NCBI GenBank assembly: GCA_904830895.1
Contig: LR882958.1
Coordinates: 2,474,001 to 2,538,000, forward strand
Direction: 5' to 3'
Length of the DNA: 64,000 nt
From: Planktothrix rubescens CCAP 1459/22
GTDB taxonomy: Bacteria; Cyanobacteriota; Cyanobacteriia; Cyanobacteriales; Microcoleaceae
Shown here: piece after piece, positions 1 through 10,090 of the stretch
Layout: each line of letters begins with the position of its first letter
Position numbering within the stretch: position 1 is the stretch's first letter
The notes under the pieces: model-generated
Databases searched by the model: none
Told to the model about the DNA's origin: nothing
What the model saw: only the letters and a program-made list of their open reading frames with translations
Program-made: the position numbers and the translations under genes

Positions 1-2
1 GA

Positions 3-995
3 CAAACCTTATTGTTATACGCCGAACCAGCAGTTTATGATACTTACCGGAAACTGGCTGACGAATGCGTTAAAGCTTTTGTACAAAATAAACCGGAAAA
101 ATCAGTAGACTTTCGGGCCGAAGGAAAGTTATTTGGTAGTCCGATTTTTGAGTATGACAGCCGAGAAAATGATGCAACTAAGCGGTGTCATATTCTCGTA
201 TGGCTAAAACAAAATCCCGAAACTTTGAAATCCGTAACGCCGGCTTTTAACATTTACTTGATTAATCTACTTTGTTATCGCGCTAAAATCGTGTTTGTGT
301 ATCACGAAGCTAGAAAAAGGTATCGCAAAGCACAGCAAATAGTCAGCGAATTAGAAAAAAACCTTCCGAAATTCAGTGAAATAGAAAAGGAACAAGATAG
401 ACAAATTAAATTGCTGAAATTAAAGGAATTGCTGGCTAAAGTCCGAACTAAAATGTTTGATTTTTCTCAACAAATGCGGTATTTGCAAGAAGATAGAAAT
501 ACCATTGATACTAATGCTGAAAATTATGGTGAGGCTTTGACAAAAATTAAAAGTTTGTGCATCGACGGCGACAATTTGGAATTTTTGCAGAAGTTTTTAG
601 ATTTAGCTGAGAATAAATATCAACGGCAAATTGAAATAGATTTCAACTACTTAATTGCCAGTCAAGATTTGTTCCAGCAGTCGATATCTACTGTGCGAGG
701 CATGGTGCAAATTGAGCAGGTGGAATTAGATACGGAACAGGAACAAAATGAAAAAAACCGTGATCATCAACTTGAGAATATCATCTTTTTTGTCGGAACT
801 GCGATCGGCGGCGGACAAATATTTTCCGCAGCCTATCCTTTAATTAAGGATACACCAATTCAATGGCAACCCGATTTTTCTCTACCTTTGCATCCCTTTT
901 TTGCCACACTTATCTGTAGTGTACTGTTCGGTTTAGGATTTGGCTTGCTAACATTGCTGATAGTTTGGGTAGCCCGAAAAATATTTCCCAAGTAA
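3..995 (+). CDS. C-terminal part of a membrane-anchored coiled-coil protein, unrecognised family
   Basis: The frame is open to the left edge of the window, so this is the 3' part of a longer gene; the TTG at 12 need not be the real start. About 330 residues are visible. The middle (roughly residues 100-250) is rich in Glu, Lys and Gln with heptad-like spacing and is probably coiled coil. The last 75 residues hold two hydrophobic segments (around IIFFVGTAIGGG and FATLICSVLFGLGFGLL) and end in a basic tail, ARKIFPK, so the protein is probably anchored in the membrane by its C-terminus. I do not recognise the family and see no catalytic motif. No gene partner is visible: downstream lies a degraded nuclease gene. 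Confidence 0.6.
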   Translation, partial: QTLLLYAEPAVYDTYRKLADECVKAFVQNKPEKSVDFRAEGKLFGSPIFEYDSRENDATKRCHILVWLKQNPETLKSVTPAFNIYLINLLCYRAKIVFVYHEARKRYRKAQQIVSELEKNLPKFSEIEKEQDRQIKLLKLKELLAKVRTKMFDFSQQMRYLQEDRNTIDTNAENYGEALTKIKSLCIDGDNLEFLQKFLDLAENKYQRQIEIDFNYLIASQDLFQQSISTVRGMVQIEQVELDTEQEQNEKNRDHQLENIIFFVGTAIGGGQIFSAAYPLIKDTPIQWQPDFSLPLHPFFATLICSVLFGLGFGLLTLLIVWVARKIFPK

Positions 996-1147
996 ACCCT
1001 AAGACCTAACCCCCCACTGTTTCATTTTCACGCCTTCCCAACGAAGTAACCCCTATTTATTAACAATCTATTTCAGGTAAGTAGGTGGTCATAAATAAAG
1101 TCAACAATAGAAGAAGATTGTTTAGGATAATTCTTAAGGGTTACTAA

Positions 1148-1750
1148 GGGAATTCATCGGGTTTACCATTTGGTATATATAAACCAGACTATTTAATTCA
1201 AGCAGTAGATCAAAGTCAAATTTTTAAATTTGAATGGAAGACAGGAATAGGAATTATTGAAAATAATGTTGATGTATATCCTAATTTTACTTATCCTAAA
1301 CTGGCTAGTTGCTTAAAATGTGATACAGATAATAATACTCTGCGCGACTGTTTAATAGAAATGAATCAAACTAAATAAGAAAAAGATTTTTTCTATAAAC
1401 ATGGAAAATTTTCTCAATGCAGAAAAATCAGAAAAAACGATGCCCCTATATTAATACCTCAAGCATGGATTCAATGGCATTCATCATCTAAAGATAAATT
1501 AAAACCCACTCATTCACTTAAAGATGATATATATCGTATAGATTTTGTTGCATTTTGGAATAATAAAAGGTTTGCTATTTTAATAGATGGTGAAAGCCAT
1601 TACTCCAAGCAAGAATCTTATTCAAAAACTTTGAAAGAAGATCGAGATTTACGCCAAAAAGGATGGGAAATCTTCAGAATAAGTAACTGGGATGTAGACA
1701 ATCGAGTTAACGATATTTTAGAAGAATTAAAAGAATTCATTGGTTTTTAG
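1148..1750 (+). pseudogene. Broken PD-(D/E)XK-like nuclease gene
   Basis: One reading frame (codons starting at positions congruent to 2 modulo 3) is coding-like from about 1085 to 1750 but is interrupted by TAA at 1145-1147 and again at 1376-1378, and has no convincing start. The part after the second stop reads as the core of a small endonuclease domain: RIDFVAFWNNKRFAILIDGE, then a Y...LKEDRDLRQKGWEIFRISN tail, the layout seen in DUF559/Vsr-like PD-(D/E)XK proteins. The sequence is AT-rich like the rest of this end of the window. It is most simply a decayed defence or mobile-element nuclease; recoding or a sequencing error at the second stop is less likely because the first part also lacks a start. 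Confidence 0.55.
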
Positions 1751-1809
1751 TTTTTAAAATATTTGATCGCTTTTAATTTCTATAGTATAATTATGTTTTA
1801 AAATAATAA

Positions 1810-1995
1810 TTATTTCCAACCATATACCCGAATATTATTAAAATTTACGGTATCAATTCCGATTTTTTGCAAATAGTGAGCTAACCTTAAATCATCCGTT
1901 AAGACTAAATAGCGATCGCCTGCTAAACTAATAATATATAGCTCTAAAATAACAGTCATAAGCAAAAGTCTATATTGATATTTTATCACATCCAT
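1810..1995 (-). pseudogene. C-terminal fragment of a PIN-domain protein
   Basis: A 61-residue frame whose second half (AGDRYLVLTDDLRLAHYLQK followed by IGIDTVNFNNIR) resembles the last strand-helix unit of PIN/VapC-type ribonucleases, where an acidic residue sits in a (T/L)xDxDL-like motif. The N-terminal half of a PIN domain is missing, and the frame starts inside the last ten bases of the adjacent transposase gene. It is probably what remains of a toxin gene after insertion of the transposase unit. Family assignment rests on a short stretch and is tentative. Confidence 0.35.
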
Positions 1996-2591
1996 AAATT
2001 AGCAGGATTGTCTTGATCTTCATCCCACTTATCTGGATTATTAACAATATATTCCTGAATCTTAGCTAATGAATGTTCATCTCGAATAACATGATCATAA
2101 AATCGGGGTTGCCATGCAAAATTATCGTAACCATTTTTACGACACCAACGAGTTACAGAAGATTTATAAGCATTAATAATAGCTTGTAAGGAACCTGGTT
2201 TTAACGGGGCAAATTTGTTAGATTCATCCGTCCTTTGTAGAGACGTGCTTTGTAGAGACGTGCCACGGCGCGTCTCTCCTTGATCTCCGTGCGTCTGTTC
2301 GTGACTCTCTTCGTTATGCGATCGCTCAATAACAATAATCCCATGTACATGATTAGGCATGATAATATAAGCATCTAGGTAAACATCCTGAAAATGATTC
2401 GGAATGTCTGACCAAAATTTAGTCGCAATTTCACCAATAGCAGAAAATTGAATATTACCGGAAACGATATCACCAAAAAACCACAGTTTATCCTTTGTGC
2501 AAATGGTGACAAAATACCAGCCATTGGCAGCATAATTATGATGAGGTAATCGTGTAGATTCAATCCGATATTTATTTTTATATAATGTCAT
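1986..2591 (-). CDS. REP-associated tyrosine transposase (RAYT, Y1/HUH family)
   Basis: A 201-residue member of the IS200-like Y1 transposases that act on REP hairpins. Visible marks are the N-terminal NGWYFVTICTKD strand, the HUH metal-binding motif in PNHVHGIIVIE near residue 82, a candidate nucleophile tyrosine in INAYKSSVTRW and the C-terminal WQPRFYDHVIRDEHSLAKIQ block. Such enzymes cut and join single-stranded DNA at REP palindromes. Cognate-looking hairpins lie just upstream of the gene (2646-2671), elsewhere at 21415-21442 and, oddly, inside the gene at about 2236-2277, where the repeat is translated in frame as an ETRRGTSLQSTSLQ segment in the variable region between the HUH and Tyr motifs. 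The frame is intact, so the enzyme may be active despite the insert. Confidence 0.88.
   Translation of the reverse strand: MTLYKNKYRIESTRLPHHNYAANGWYFVTICTKDKLWFFGDIVSGNIQFSAIGEIATKFWSDIPNHFQDVYLDAYIIMPNHVHGIIVIERSHNEESHEQTHGDQGETRRGTSLQSTSLQRTDESNKFAPLKPGSLQAIINAYKSSVTRWCRKNGYDNFAWQPRFYDHVIRDEHSLAKIQEYIVNNPDKWDEDQDNPANLWM
2236..2277. repeat. REP-type hairpin inside the RAYT gene
   Basis: A half-copy (TGTAGAGACGTGCT) is followed directly by a full hairpin with arms AGAGACGTGCC at 2254-2264 and GGCGCGTCTCT at 2267-2277 and a 2-base loop. The same sequence recurs at 2646-2671 and 21415-21442. It keeps the transposase frame open. Confidence 0.8.
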
Positions 2592-2645
2592 CGGTGTTTA
2601 TTATTGGTTTTTATAGGATATCAGGGTGGTGTTCCCTAGACCTGG

Positions 2646-2671
2646 TAGAGACGCGCCATGGCACGTCTCTA
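2646..2671. repeat. REP-type hairpin between RAYT and chlH
   Basis: Imperfect palindrome with arms TAGAGACGCGCC and GGCACGTCTCTA, one mismatched pair. It lies between the divergent-side start of the RAYT gene and the stop of chlH, close to its likely transposase. It could also act as a 3' hairpin for chlH mRNA, but no T-run follows. Confidence 0.8.
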
Positions 2672-2690
2672 CAGGGGAATAAGGGTTTTT

Positions 2691-5600
2691 TTATTCAACC
2701 CCTTCAATTCGGTCTTCAACTTCTTGGTATAACTCCCGCAGACGGTCTAAATTCTCATCGCTGGTTTCCCAATAGCCGCGACCATTAACCTCTAACAAAG
2801 TGCTAATAATCTTACGGAAAGAATGGGGGTTTAAGTTCAGCAAACGTTTCTGCATTTCTGCATCTTGAATAAACGTTTCATTCACATCTTCATAAACCCA
2901 ATTATCCACCGCCCCGGCTGTAGCACTCCATCCCATTGTATTAACCAGGCGCTTAGAAAGTTCACGCACCCCTTCATAACCATGGGATAACATTCCTTCA
3001 TACCATTTCGGATTTAGAAGTTTTGTTCGTGCATCCAAACGCACCGTTTCCGATAGCGTCCGCACCTGTGCATTAGCTGTTGTCGTATCCGCAATATAAG
3101 AGGTCGGTTTTTTGCCATCCTTGCGTAAATTAGCAATTAATTTCGTCGGGTCAGAATCAAAATAATGGGAGACATCCGTTAAACTAATTTCCGAAGAATC
3201 TAAGTTTTGGAATGTGACTTCTGCGGTTTTTAACGCCGACTCAAAGATATTTCGATCCTGTTCCATCATCCCCGGATTATCAGAATTAAAGGCAAAAGAT
3301 TTGCGCTTTAAATACATTTCCTGTAACTCAGATTCCTGTTCCCAACTACTATTTTCTACGGCTAAATTGACGTTAGAAGAATAGGAACCGGAAGCATTAC
3401 TAAATACCCGTGTAGCAGCTTGTCTTACCGATACTCCTAACTCCTTCGCCTGTTCTAAAGCGTGTTTGCGAACGAAATTCATTTCCAAAGGTTCATCAGA
3501 TTCCGCAGCCATTTTTACCGCTTTATCTAATAGTGCCATTTGGTTAATAAATAAGTCTCGGAACACCCCAGAACAGTTGATCACGACGTCAATTCGAGGC
3601 CGTCCCAATTCTTCTAAAGAGACTAACTCCAACTTATTCACCCGTCCCAAGGCATCGGGTACAGGTATAACCCCCACCATCCACATAACTTGAGCCAGAG
3701 ACTCACCGTAAGTTTTGATGTTATCGGTTCCCCAGAGGACGACGGAGATGGTTTCGGGGTAATTTCCACCATTTTCAACCTGTTGCCGTTCTAACAGCCG
3801 TTCTACGACGATTTGAGCAGATTTAACTGCTGCCGCCGTGGGGATGGACTGGGGGTCGAGGGCGTGCATATTTTTGCCCGTCGGTAAGACATCGGGGTTA
3901 CGGATGGGGTCGCCTCCTGGCCCTGGGATGATATATTCCCCTTCCAACGCCCGCAGCAAGGAGCCCAACTCGTTATCAGCGCAAATTTGTTGTAAGCAGA
4001 ATTCCAAATACTCAAATAACGGTTTAATGGGTTCGGGGTCAACTTTGGTGAAACCGAACTCATGCAGTGCTTCAATCCAGGGTGCTTTTTTACCCATATT
4101 GAAGAAGTTGAGTTTGGAGACTAGGGAAACCCGTCCTTCGGCGTCGGTTTGTTCGTTAACTAAGGCGATAACAGCCGCGCGGCACGCTTCAGTGATTTTT
4201 TGTAATAACTCCACATCCGCTAACAACCCTAAGTTATTGTTAGAGTAGAGTTCCTCAAGATTGCGGTTCAGGCTATTGGCAATAATTCGGGGTAAGCTGA
4301 GAAGATTATCTTCTTCCCGATCAATACTAGCGATATTTACCAGAGTTGAAATTGCTTCTTCGGCCGTGGGTGGTTTACCAATAACGTGCAACCCACAGGG
4401 TAATAACCGCGACTCAATTTCCATTAACCGCCGATAGACCTGTCCAACAATATGATCCCGTGCTTCGGGGGTTAATTCCGCCGCATCGGTTTCGGGAAGG
4501 GTAATATCTTGGTCAAAATTAACCAAGCGGGATTTATCTATAATTGTGTTAACAATTGCCACACCCCGACCGCTATCTTTTAGGGTTTGATAAGACCCAA
4601 TTAACTCGTTGAGTTCTTTCAGCCCTTTATATAACCCAGCGTTTTCCGCAGCCGGAGTTAAATAAGAAATCGTGGCGGCATAACTCCGCCGTTTGGCAAT
4701 AGTAGCCTCGCTGGGGTTATTGGCGGCGTAGTAATACAGGTTGGGAATATTACCAATTAAATTATCGGGGTAGCATTCTCCCGACATTCCCATTTGTTTA
4801 CCTGGCATGAACTCTAACGATCCGTGTGTGCCGAAGTGTAATACTGCATCGGCTTTCCAGACTTTCTCTAAATAGGTATAGTAGGCGGCGAAGCCATGAT
4901 GGGGACTCGCAGACCGGGAGAATAACAACCTCATCGGGTCGCCTTCATAGCCGAAGGTAGGTTGAACTCCGATAAACACATTCCCAAACTGTTTGCCGAA
5001 AATCAATAAATTCTCGCCGTCGCTGTTTAAGGTTCCCGGTGGTGGCCCCCAATTCTCATTTAAGCGCTCAAAATAGGGGGTTAACTGTTCATATTCACCC
5101 ACGGACATCCGATAGGCGACATTTAATTCCGGACTCTGATATTGGGCGGTGGCGTCGTGGATAACTTCCTGCATCAGTTTCTCAGCCGACTCAGGCAGGT
5201 TTTGAATATCGTAGCCATTGCCCTGTAAGGCTTTCAGCACTTCGTAAATAGAACCAAACACATCCAAATAAGCCGCCGTCCCGACATTTCCCTTATCCGG
5301 GGGGAAGCTAAAAACGGTAATAGCAACTTTTTTGTCTAATTTGGGTTTTTTCCGCAGATTAGCCCATTTTAAGGCACGTTGGGCGATCGCTTCGATCCGG
5401 TCTTGTAAGGCGATCGCTTTTCCGGTAGCACCATCCCGTCCTGATATAATAATTGGTTCGATCGCACCATCAAGTTCAGGAATAGCAATTTGCAGCGCCA
5501 CTTGGATCGGGTGTAGACCTAAATCACTTTCTTCCCATTCTTCAGTGGTTTGGAAGACTAAAGGCAAGGCCACCATATATGGGCGGTTCATCCGCTTTAA

Positions 5601-6674
5601 GGATTCTATCGCCTTCGGGTGATCCTGTCGAGCCGGGCCACCAACTAAAGCAAAACCCGTTAAGGAAACAATAGTATCCACAAGAGGTTGGGGTGGAATA
5701 CCTTTCGGGGGGTGATCCCAGAAATACTCATCAATGGGTTTAGAAAAGTCCAAACCTCCCGCAAACACAGGTAATACCCGCGCCCCTAAAGCTTCAATTT
5801 CCTGTACCATGGCCACATAATGGGCATCATCTCCGGTGACGAGGTGAGTCCGTTGCAAGACTAACCCCACACAGGGAGCGAGGGGATCTTTTTGATCGTC
5901 GGAAATATCGTCGCGGCTATTATTCCAATGGAAATACTCTTTAGCATCCTCGAACATTTTTGGCGCCAGGGGATGCCATATTCCCATATCGGGATAAGTT
6001 ACAGGATCGGCAAATTGCAGCTTGTCTTTGCCCGTGAAAACATATTTTGATCCTAACATCAGCAGGAAGTTTTCCAGGTTTTCAGAAGAACCCCCTAACC
6101 AATATTGGAAGGATAACATAAAGTTGCGGGCATCCTGGGCCTTGTCCATCGGTAGATATTTCAGGACTTTAGGCAAAGTTTGCAACAACTTCAGCATGGC
6201 ATCTTGGAAAGAACTCCCCGACTGTTCTTTACGTTTCTTCATAAACTGGGCGATCGCACTTTTGCTTTGTCCCAGTTGCGCCATCGAAAACGTCCCCATC
6301 TTGTTCAGACGCATCACTTGCGGCATGGAGGGGAACACCACTACCACATCCAGTGTATCCCGATAGGGGGCTACGGCCTCAACGAGTTTATCCGCTAAAT
6401 CTTCAATAAAAATCAGGGAGGCTATGAATATATTAGCCCCAGATAAATCTTGTTTAAAACTTTCGTAGTTTTCGGGAGATCGTAACTCCTCGATCAAATA
6501 ACCGCTAATTTCGATCGCAACATTAGGGTTATTTTTGTTAATAGACTGCACTGCCGCCGATAGGGCGCTTTGATATTGCGCTTCTAACACCACGTAGACG
6601 ACTTTCATCAGTTGTCGCCCGTTTAGGTCATCTGGCTTGATGTGTCTAATGGCGGGTTTTACATAAGTAAACAT
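2691..6674 (-). CDS. chlH: Magnesium chelatase subunit H
   Basis: The large porphyrin-binding subunit of the ATP-dependent Mg-chelatase, which with ChlI and ChlD inserts Mg2+ into protoporphyrin IX, the first committed step of chlorophyll synthesis. The 1327-residue length is normal for cyanobacterial ChlH. Recognisable family blocks include the N-terminal [20 protein letters not shown] (about residue 23), [40 protein letters not shown] in the middle, and [20 protein letters not shown] near the end. The ATG at 6674 gives the usual [12 protein letters not shown] start. No chlI, chlD or gun4 is in the window, so the gene seems to stand alone. The ORF is uninterrupted and has codon use like its neighbours. 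Confidence 0.97.
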   Translation of the reverse strand: MFTYVKPAIRHIKPDDLNGRQLMKVVYVVLEAQYQSALSAAVQSINKNNPNVAIEISGYLIEELRSPENYESFKQDLSGANIFIASLIFIEDLADKLVEAVAPYRDTLDVVVVFPSMPQVMRLNKMGTFSMAQLGQSKSAIAQFMKKRKEQSGSSFQDAMLKLLQTLPKVLKYLPMDKAQDARNFMLSFQYWLGGSSENLENFLLMLGSKYVFTGKDKLQFADPVTYPDMGIWHPLAPKMFEDAKEYFHWNNSRDDISDDQKDPLAPCVGLVLQRTHLVTGDDAHYVAMVQEIEALGARVLPVFAGGLDFSKPIDEYFWDHPPKGIPPQPLVDTIVSLTGFALVGGPARQDHPKAIESLKRMNRPYMVALPLVFQTTEEWEESDLGLHPIQVALQIAIPELDGAIEPIIISGRDGATGKAIALQDRIEAIAQRALKWANLRKKPKLDKKVAITVFSFPPDKGNVGTAAYLDVFGSIYEVLKALQGNGYDIQNLPESAEKLMQEVIHDATAQYQSPELNVAYRMSVGEYEQLTPYFERLNENWGPPPGTLNSDGENLLIFGKQFGNVFIGVQPTFGYEGDPMRLLFSRSASPHHGFAAYYTYLEKVWKADAVLHFGTHGSLEFMPGKQMGMSGECYPDNLIGNIPNLYYYAANNPSEATIAKRRSYAATISYLTPAAENAGLYKGLKELNELIGSYQTLKDSGRGVAIVNTIIDKSRLVNFDQDITLPETDAAELTPEARDHIVGQVYRRLMEIESRLLPCGLHVIGKPPTAEEAISTLVNIASIDREEDNLLSLPRIIANSLNRNLEELYSNNNLGLLADVELLQKITEACRAAVIALVNEQTDAEGRVSLVSKLNFFNMGKKAPWIEALHEFGFTKVDPEPIKPLFEYLEFCLQQICADNELGSLLRALEGEYIIPGPGGDPIRNPDVLPTGKNMHALDPQSIPTAAAVKSAQIVVERLLERQQVENGGNYPETISVVLWGTDNIKTYGESLAQVMWMVGVIPVPDALGRVNKLELVSLEELGRPRIDVVINCSGVFRDLFINQMALLDKAVKMAAESDEPLEMNFVRKHALEQAKELGVSVRQAATRVFSNASGSYSSNVNLAVENSSWEQESELQEMYLKRKSFAFNSDNPGMMEQDRNIFESALKTAEVTFQNLDSSEISLTDVSHYFDSDPTKLIANLRKDGKKPTSYIADTTTANAQVRTLSETVRLDARTKLLNPKWYEGMLSHGYEGVRELSKRLVNTMGWSATAGAVDNWVYEDVNETFIQDAEMQKRLLNLNPHSFRKIISTLLEVNGRGYWETSDENLDRLRELYQEVEDRIEGVE

Positions 6675-7134
6675 ATCTTAATTTGTTCCTTTTTTGTCTG
6701 CTGCTTTTTTAGGGTGATCGGCGATGGGCATTGCCAGATCATTAGGACTCACCTTTGAGTATTCTTACCAGAAAACGGTCATTCTGGGCAGGTTTGATGA
6801 CCCTTCGCAACAATTCGACAAGAAAAATGTCATAATTTTTCACATTTCTTGACTTTTGTGACTTTTTAGTTTTTTGGAATTATTAGCAATAAGAAAGAAT
6901 CGGCAAAAATCTAAATAACTACTAGAAATTGCTAAAATAGGAGTAGAACGAGCAATTGAAACCGATGAGCAGACAGTGACTATTTGGATAAATCAACAAC
7001 TTGAAAGATTAGGAATCAATCTAAGAAAATCAAGGATAAAATCATGAAAAGTAGAGAATTTTTTATGGTGACTCATAGTTTGGGCAATAGGTTGTGTTAA
7101 AATTCAAGTAACTCCATCAAGTTTGGTTAATACT
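6675..7134. other. Intergenic region with chlH leader and a small gene remnant
   Basis: The left part must hold the chlH promoter and leader on the minus strand; I cannot place the promoter boxes with confidence. On the plus strand about 6921-7046 reads as a short coding-like stretch (EIAKIGVERAIETDEQTVTI followed by WINQQLERLGINL) ending at TGA without a start codon, apparently a remnant of a small gene I do not recognise. Confidence 0.35.
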
Positions 7135-7497
7135 ATGATCGGCACTATCTCCCAATCTCTAGTTGTCAATCAAGCGGACATAGATGATTTAAAATTATTC
7201 TATCAGTTTCGCCGTGAGTATGATGTTGTTCAATTTTTAGCAATTCATCCCAATCTATTATCAATTTTGGTATTAGGTAAAGATTTAATCAGCCAATATT
7301 TCCCCGAATCAAATGTATTTCTTGACTGGATTTTAGATCCAGAATTAGCTGAGTCTCAATTGGTTGTTTACCTAACAAGAACAATTGCAGATACAGAAGC
7401 AGCGATTGAACAAATTGAAAAACTTTCTGATCAGTGGTTAGGAAGCTATGACGGTGATATCTGCAGTCAAATTTATGTCAGATATGATTATTTATGA
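7135..7497 (+). CDS. Conserved-looking hypothetical protein
   Basis: A 120-residue acidic soluble protein starting at ATG 7135 (MIGTISQSLVV); a TTG four codons upstream is a less likely start. It has alternating hydrophobic and helical stretches, a FYQFRREYDVVQFLAIHPNL segment and the ending GDICSQIYVRYDYL. It looks like a small folded protein rather than a random frame, but I do not recognise the family and see no catalytic motif, signal peptide or membrane segment. It is flanked by remnants on both sides, so it may belong to an accessory module; a partner in toxin-antitoxin style is not evident. Confidence 0.5.
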   Translation: MIGTISQSLVVNQADIDDLKLFYQFRREYDVVQFLAIHPNLLSILVLGKDLISQYFPESNVFLDWILDPELAESQLVVYLTRTIADTEAAIEQIEKLSDQWLGSYDGDICSQIYVRYDYL

Positions 7498-7530
7498 CTT
7501 TCTTAGTGTCTTAGTGCCTTTGTGGTTACT

Positions 7531-7857
7531 TCAAAAATCACCGACTGCACCAATAACCAACTCTCCCCGATTTTCTTTTTCCGCACATTCTTGATTTAAT
7601 TCTAAGAGTTTTTCTAAAATATTATCCTCGGATTTAAAATGATATGCTTCCCTGACTAACTGATCTAGTTTTTGATGCAATTTATAGAGTTGTGATGCAG
7701 GTTCATGGTAATATTGATTATATAATTGAGTAATTCCCCAGCTTTTGCGATCCGTTGTTTAAAAGTTGCACCCGCTTGTAATGCACCTTCATATCCAAAC
7801 ACTCTATAATCCAGAAATGGCAAAAGTTTTCGGAGAGTGACAGAAGAGGGATATTTG
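7531..7857 (-). pseudogene. Frameshifted 3' fragment of a larger gene, possibly a DNA methyltransferase
   Basis: Reading the minus strand from 7857, one frame gives RKLLPFLDYRVFGYEGALQA then GATFKQRIAKAGELLNYI; near 7720 the sense moves to another frame that gives NQYYHEPASQLYKLHQKLDQ, then LVREAYHFKSEDNILEKLLE and ends at the stop 7531-7533. A single-base frameshift joins the two. The LHQKLDQLVREAYH part resembles the tail of single-chain methyltransferase/restriction proteins (compare AHQTLDKAVDLCYR in the enzyme at 53.9-56.7 kb), but the match is short. The fragment abuts the ccs1 stop, so its 5' part has been lost. Confidence 0.4.
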
Positions 7858-9267
7858 TTAACTTTGAGGATTTTCCGACAAACTCCCTAACGAAAGTGTA
7901 TTATTCTGATCCAGATTATCCAAGTCATCTAAAATGGCGACAATTTCCCGTTCAAAAGTTACTTTTGCTCGATTAGTTTTCCCCCCAATATAAAGGCGAT
8001 CGCCATCTTTTAAAGCCCAAATTTGAGAATGGGAAACATAACTCATCATCACACTAATCATTAATAATCCAAACCCTAAATAAACAATAGGAATCCCCGG
8101 ATCGGCTTTAATTTGTAGTCCCGTACTTCCAATAATTTCATCAATAAATAAAGTCACCCCATCCACTTCCGTTGACATTCCCTTTCTAACCGTTGAAACT
8201 AATTCCCCCTTGCCATTATAAACTAATACATTTCCTTTTAAGTCCCTAGCTAAGACAGAAACCCCGGCACTAAAATCCGGTTTAATTGGAATCCAAGTTC
8301 CCCAAATTCTGCCCTTTCCTTGGGTGTCTAATTGTGCCATCGGTAAACGAAATACAGGGCTTTTATTCACCCGTACTCGTAACGCTGCAATACCCCAATC
8401 AGCTTGATAAAAAGTAACCCCTTGATAGTGCAAAGGTTCGTTAACATGAATGGTTTTGCGATCAACTTCTTCTCCTTGTTGATTTAATACGGATAAATCA
8501 GAATAAAATTGATCAATTCTACCTTCAGCATCATAATCAATCCAAAACCGATTTACTTTAACTGACCAATCTTTAGGTACTTGAGATTGAGAAAATTGTC
8601 CGGCATCTATGATATTTTTGACTTGAAAAGTATTTCCTCCTGGAACCAATTCTTGAGCCATAAATCCTGTCATAGAACCGATAATCGACCCGGCTAAAAT
8701 AATTAACATACTAGCATGAACAATAATCGGCCCAATTCTGCCAATCAGTCCCCGTCTAGCATAGAGTTTATTGCCTTCTTGAAACACTAAATAATTGCGT
8801 TTTTTCAATAAAGGTTCTAAAGCTGTTAATGAACCTGTAGTTAATTCAGCACTTAAAGCAATATTTTGAAATTGTTTGGGTTTATCGTAATAGACCCAGC
8901 GACGGGCTGATTTTAAAGTAGGTAATTGTCGGGTAAAGGTGCAAGCAGTTAAGCTACTACCAAACAAGACTAAAAGGGATAAAAACCACCAAGTTCTATA
9001 AACATGATCAAGTCCGATAAATACTAGAAATTTCCAGGTTAAAAAGCCAAATAAAGCCGGATGTTCAGGGTAATTAGATTGATAATATTCTAGGGATTGT
9101 CCCTGTTCTAGCAGTGTTCCTGAAATACTGAAAACGGCAATCAATAATAACAATACAATAGCTAATCTTAAATCGGCCAAAAGGGGCAAAAGTTCTTTTC
9201 TAATCATCTTTTGCAGGGTTGTTTCCCCTGTAATTATTTTTTGAAATAGTGAAAGTTCCGTATCCAT
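7858..9267 (-). CDS. ccs1: Cytochrome c maturation protein Ccs1 (ResB-like)
   Basis: Membrane component of the System II haem-delivery machinery that attaches haem to apocytochromes c (cytochrome f, c6, c550) on the lumenal side of the thylakoid. Family signs are the early membrane segment [20 protein letters not shown], the [15 protein letters not shown] loop, [16 protein letters not shown], the [20 protein letters not shown] helix with its conserved His, and a last membrane span near [21 protein letters not shown] chose ATG 9267 ([10 protein letters not shown]), which has AAGGA upstream; a TTG seven codons earlier abuts the ccdA stop and is less likely. It lies 21 bases after ccdA, clearly one operon. 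The partner CcsA is not in the window. Confidence 0.92.
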   Translation of the reverse strand: MDTELSLFQKIITGETTLQKMIRKELLPLLADLRLAIVLLLLIAVFSISGTLLEQGQSLEYYQSNYPEHPALFGFLTWKFLVFIGLDHVYRTWWFLSLLVLFGSSLTACTFTRQLPTLKSARRWVYYDKPKQFQNIALSAELTTGSLTALEPLLKKRNYLVFQEGNKLYARRGLIGRIGPIIVHASMLIILAGSIIGSMTGFMAQELVPGGNTFQVKNIIDAGQFSQSQVPKDWSVKVNRFWIDYDAEGRIDQFYSDLSVLNQQGEEVDRKTIHVNEPLHYQGVTFYQADWGIAALRVRVNKSPVFRLPMAQLDTQGKGRIWGTWIPIKPDFSAGVSVLARDLKGNVLVYNGKGELVSTVRKGMSTEVDGVTLFIDEIIGSTGLQIKADPGIPIVYLGFGLLMISVMMSYVSHSQIWALKDGDRLYIGGKTNRAKVTFEREIVAILDDLDNLDQNNTLSLGSLSENPQS

Positions 9268-9288
9268 TTTTATTTTCCTTTGATTCAA

Positions 9289-10026
9289 TTAAACGACGGG
9301 TAGAAATCTAAACAATAGCGAAAATACGCCAAATCCAACTAATAAAACTCCGCTTGTAGGTGTAATCCAACTTGACCATTTTCGCAGTGCTAGTAACTTT
9401 TTAATTGTGGCGGTAAAGGTTCCAGCTAATACTAATGGGGCGACATAACCTACTGCATAGGCTAGTAATAAAACTCCGCCTAAAATGACATCTCCGGTGC
9501 TTGAAACCCAGGCTAATAACGTTGCTAAAACGGGGGTACTACAGGGAGAAGCCACTAACCCAAAAGTTAATCCTAATAAATAGGATTTCAAGCTATGGGG
9601 AAACTCTTTAGGTATCCAGCCTATCGTATCAAAAGCGGGTAATTGGAGGGGGAGAGCTTCTAATAAATTTAACCCCATTAAAATTGCAATCACACTCGCA
9701 ATAATGGGCAAACCTAAACCGATTTGACCATAGACTTGTCCGACAAAAGACGCTAAAATTCCTAACCCAGCTAAGGTGGTAGCCAGTCCTAATGCAAACC
9801 AAATAGATTGAATCGCAGCTTGTAGTCGATTTTCGGTTTCATAGCCCCCAATATAACCAATGGTAATCGGTAACATTGAGAGCATACAAGGGGTTAAACT
9901 GGTCAATAAACCCGCTATAAAAATAATGCCAATACTCAAAAAACTGAGATGATGGAGTTGAGTTTGAACTAGATTATTTGCCAGTTGTGCCAGTTCGTAC
10001 AATCTAATTTGTAGGGTTTCCAGCAT
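9289..10026 (-). CDS. ccdA: Thiol-disulfide transporter CcdA
   Basis: A 245-residue polytopic membrane protein of the CcdA/DsbD-core family. It passes reducing equivalents across the membrane to keep apocytochrome c haem-binding cysteines reduced, feeding Ccs1/CcsA. Six or so membrane spans can be seen. The two redox cysteines are in SLTPCMLSMLPIT near residue 47 and GLVASPCSTPVLATLL near residue 160, both in the family's Pro-Cys context. It is directly upstream of ccs1 on the same strand, the classic cyanobacterial and plastid pairing. Confidence 0.94.
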   Translation of the reverse strand: MLETLQIRLYELAQLANNLVQTQLHHLSFLSIGIIFIAGLLTSLTPCMLSMLPITIGYIGGYETENRLQAAIQSIWFALGLATTLAGLGILASFVGQVYGQIGLGLPIIASVIAILMGLNLLEALPLQLPAFDTIGWIPKEFPHSLKSYLLGLTFGLVASPCSTPVLATLLAWVSSTGDVILGGVLLLAYAVGYVAPLVLAGTFTATIKKLLALRKWSSWITPTSGVLLVGFGVFSLLFRFLPVV

Positions 10027-10090
10027 GAAATTTATTCAACAATTGGTGTCCTTTAATATACTATTATACCCTGTTTTGACTCTTAATTGA

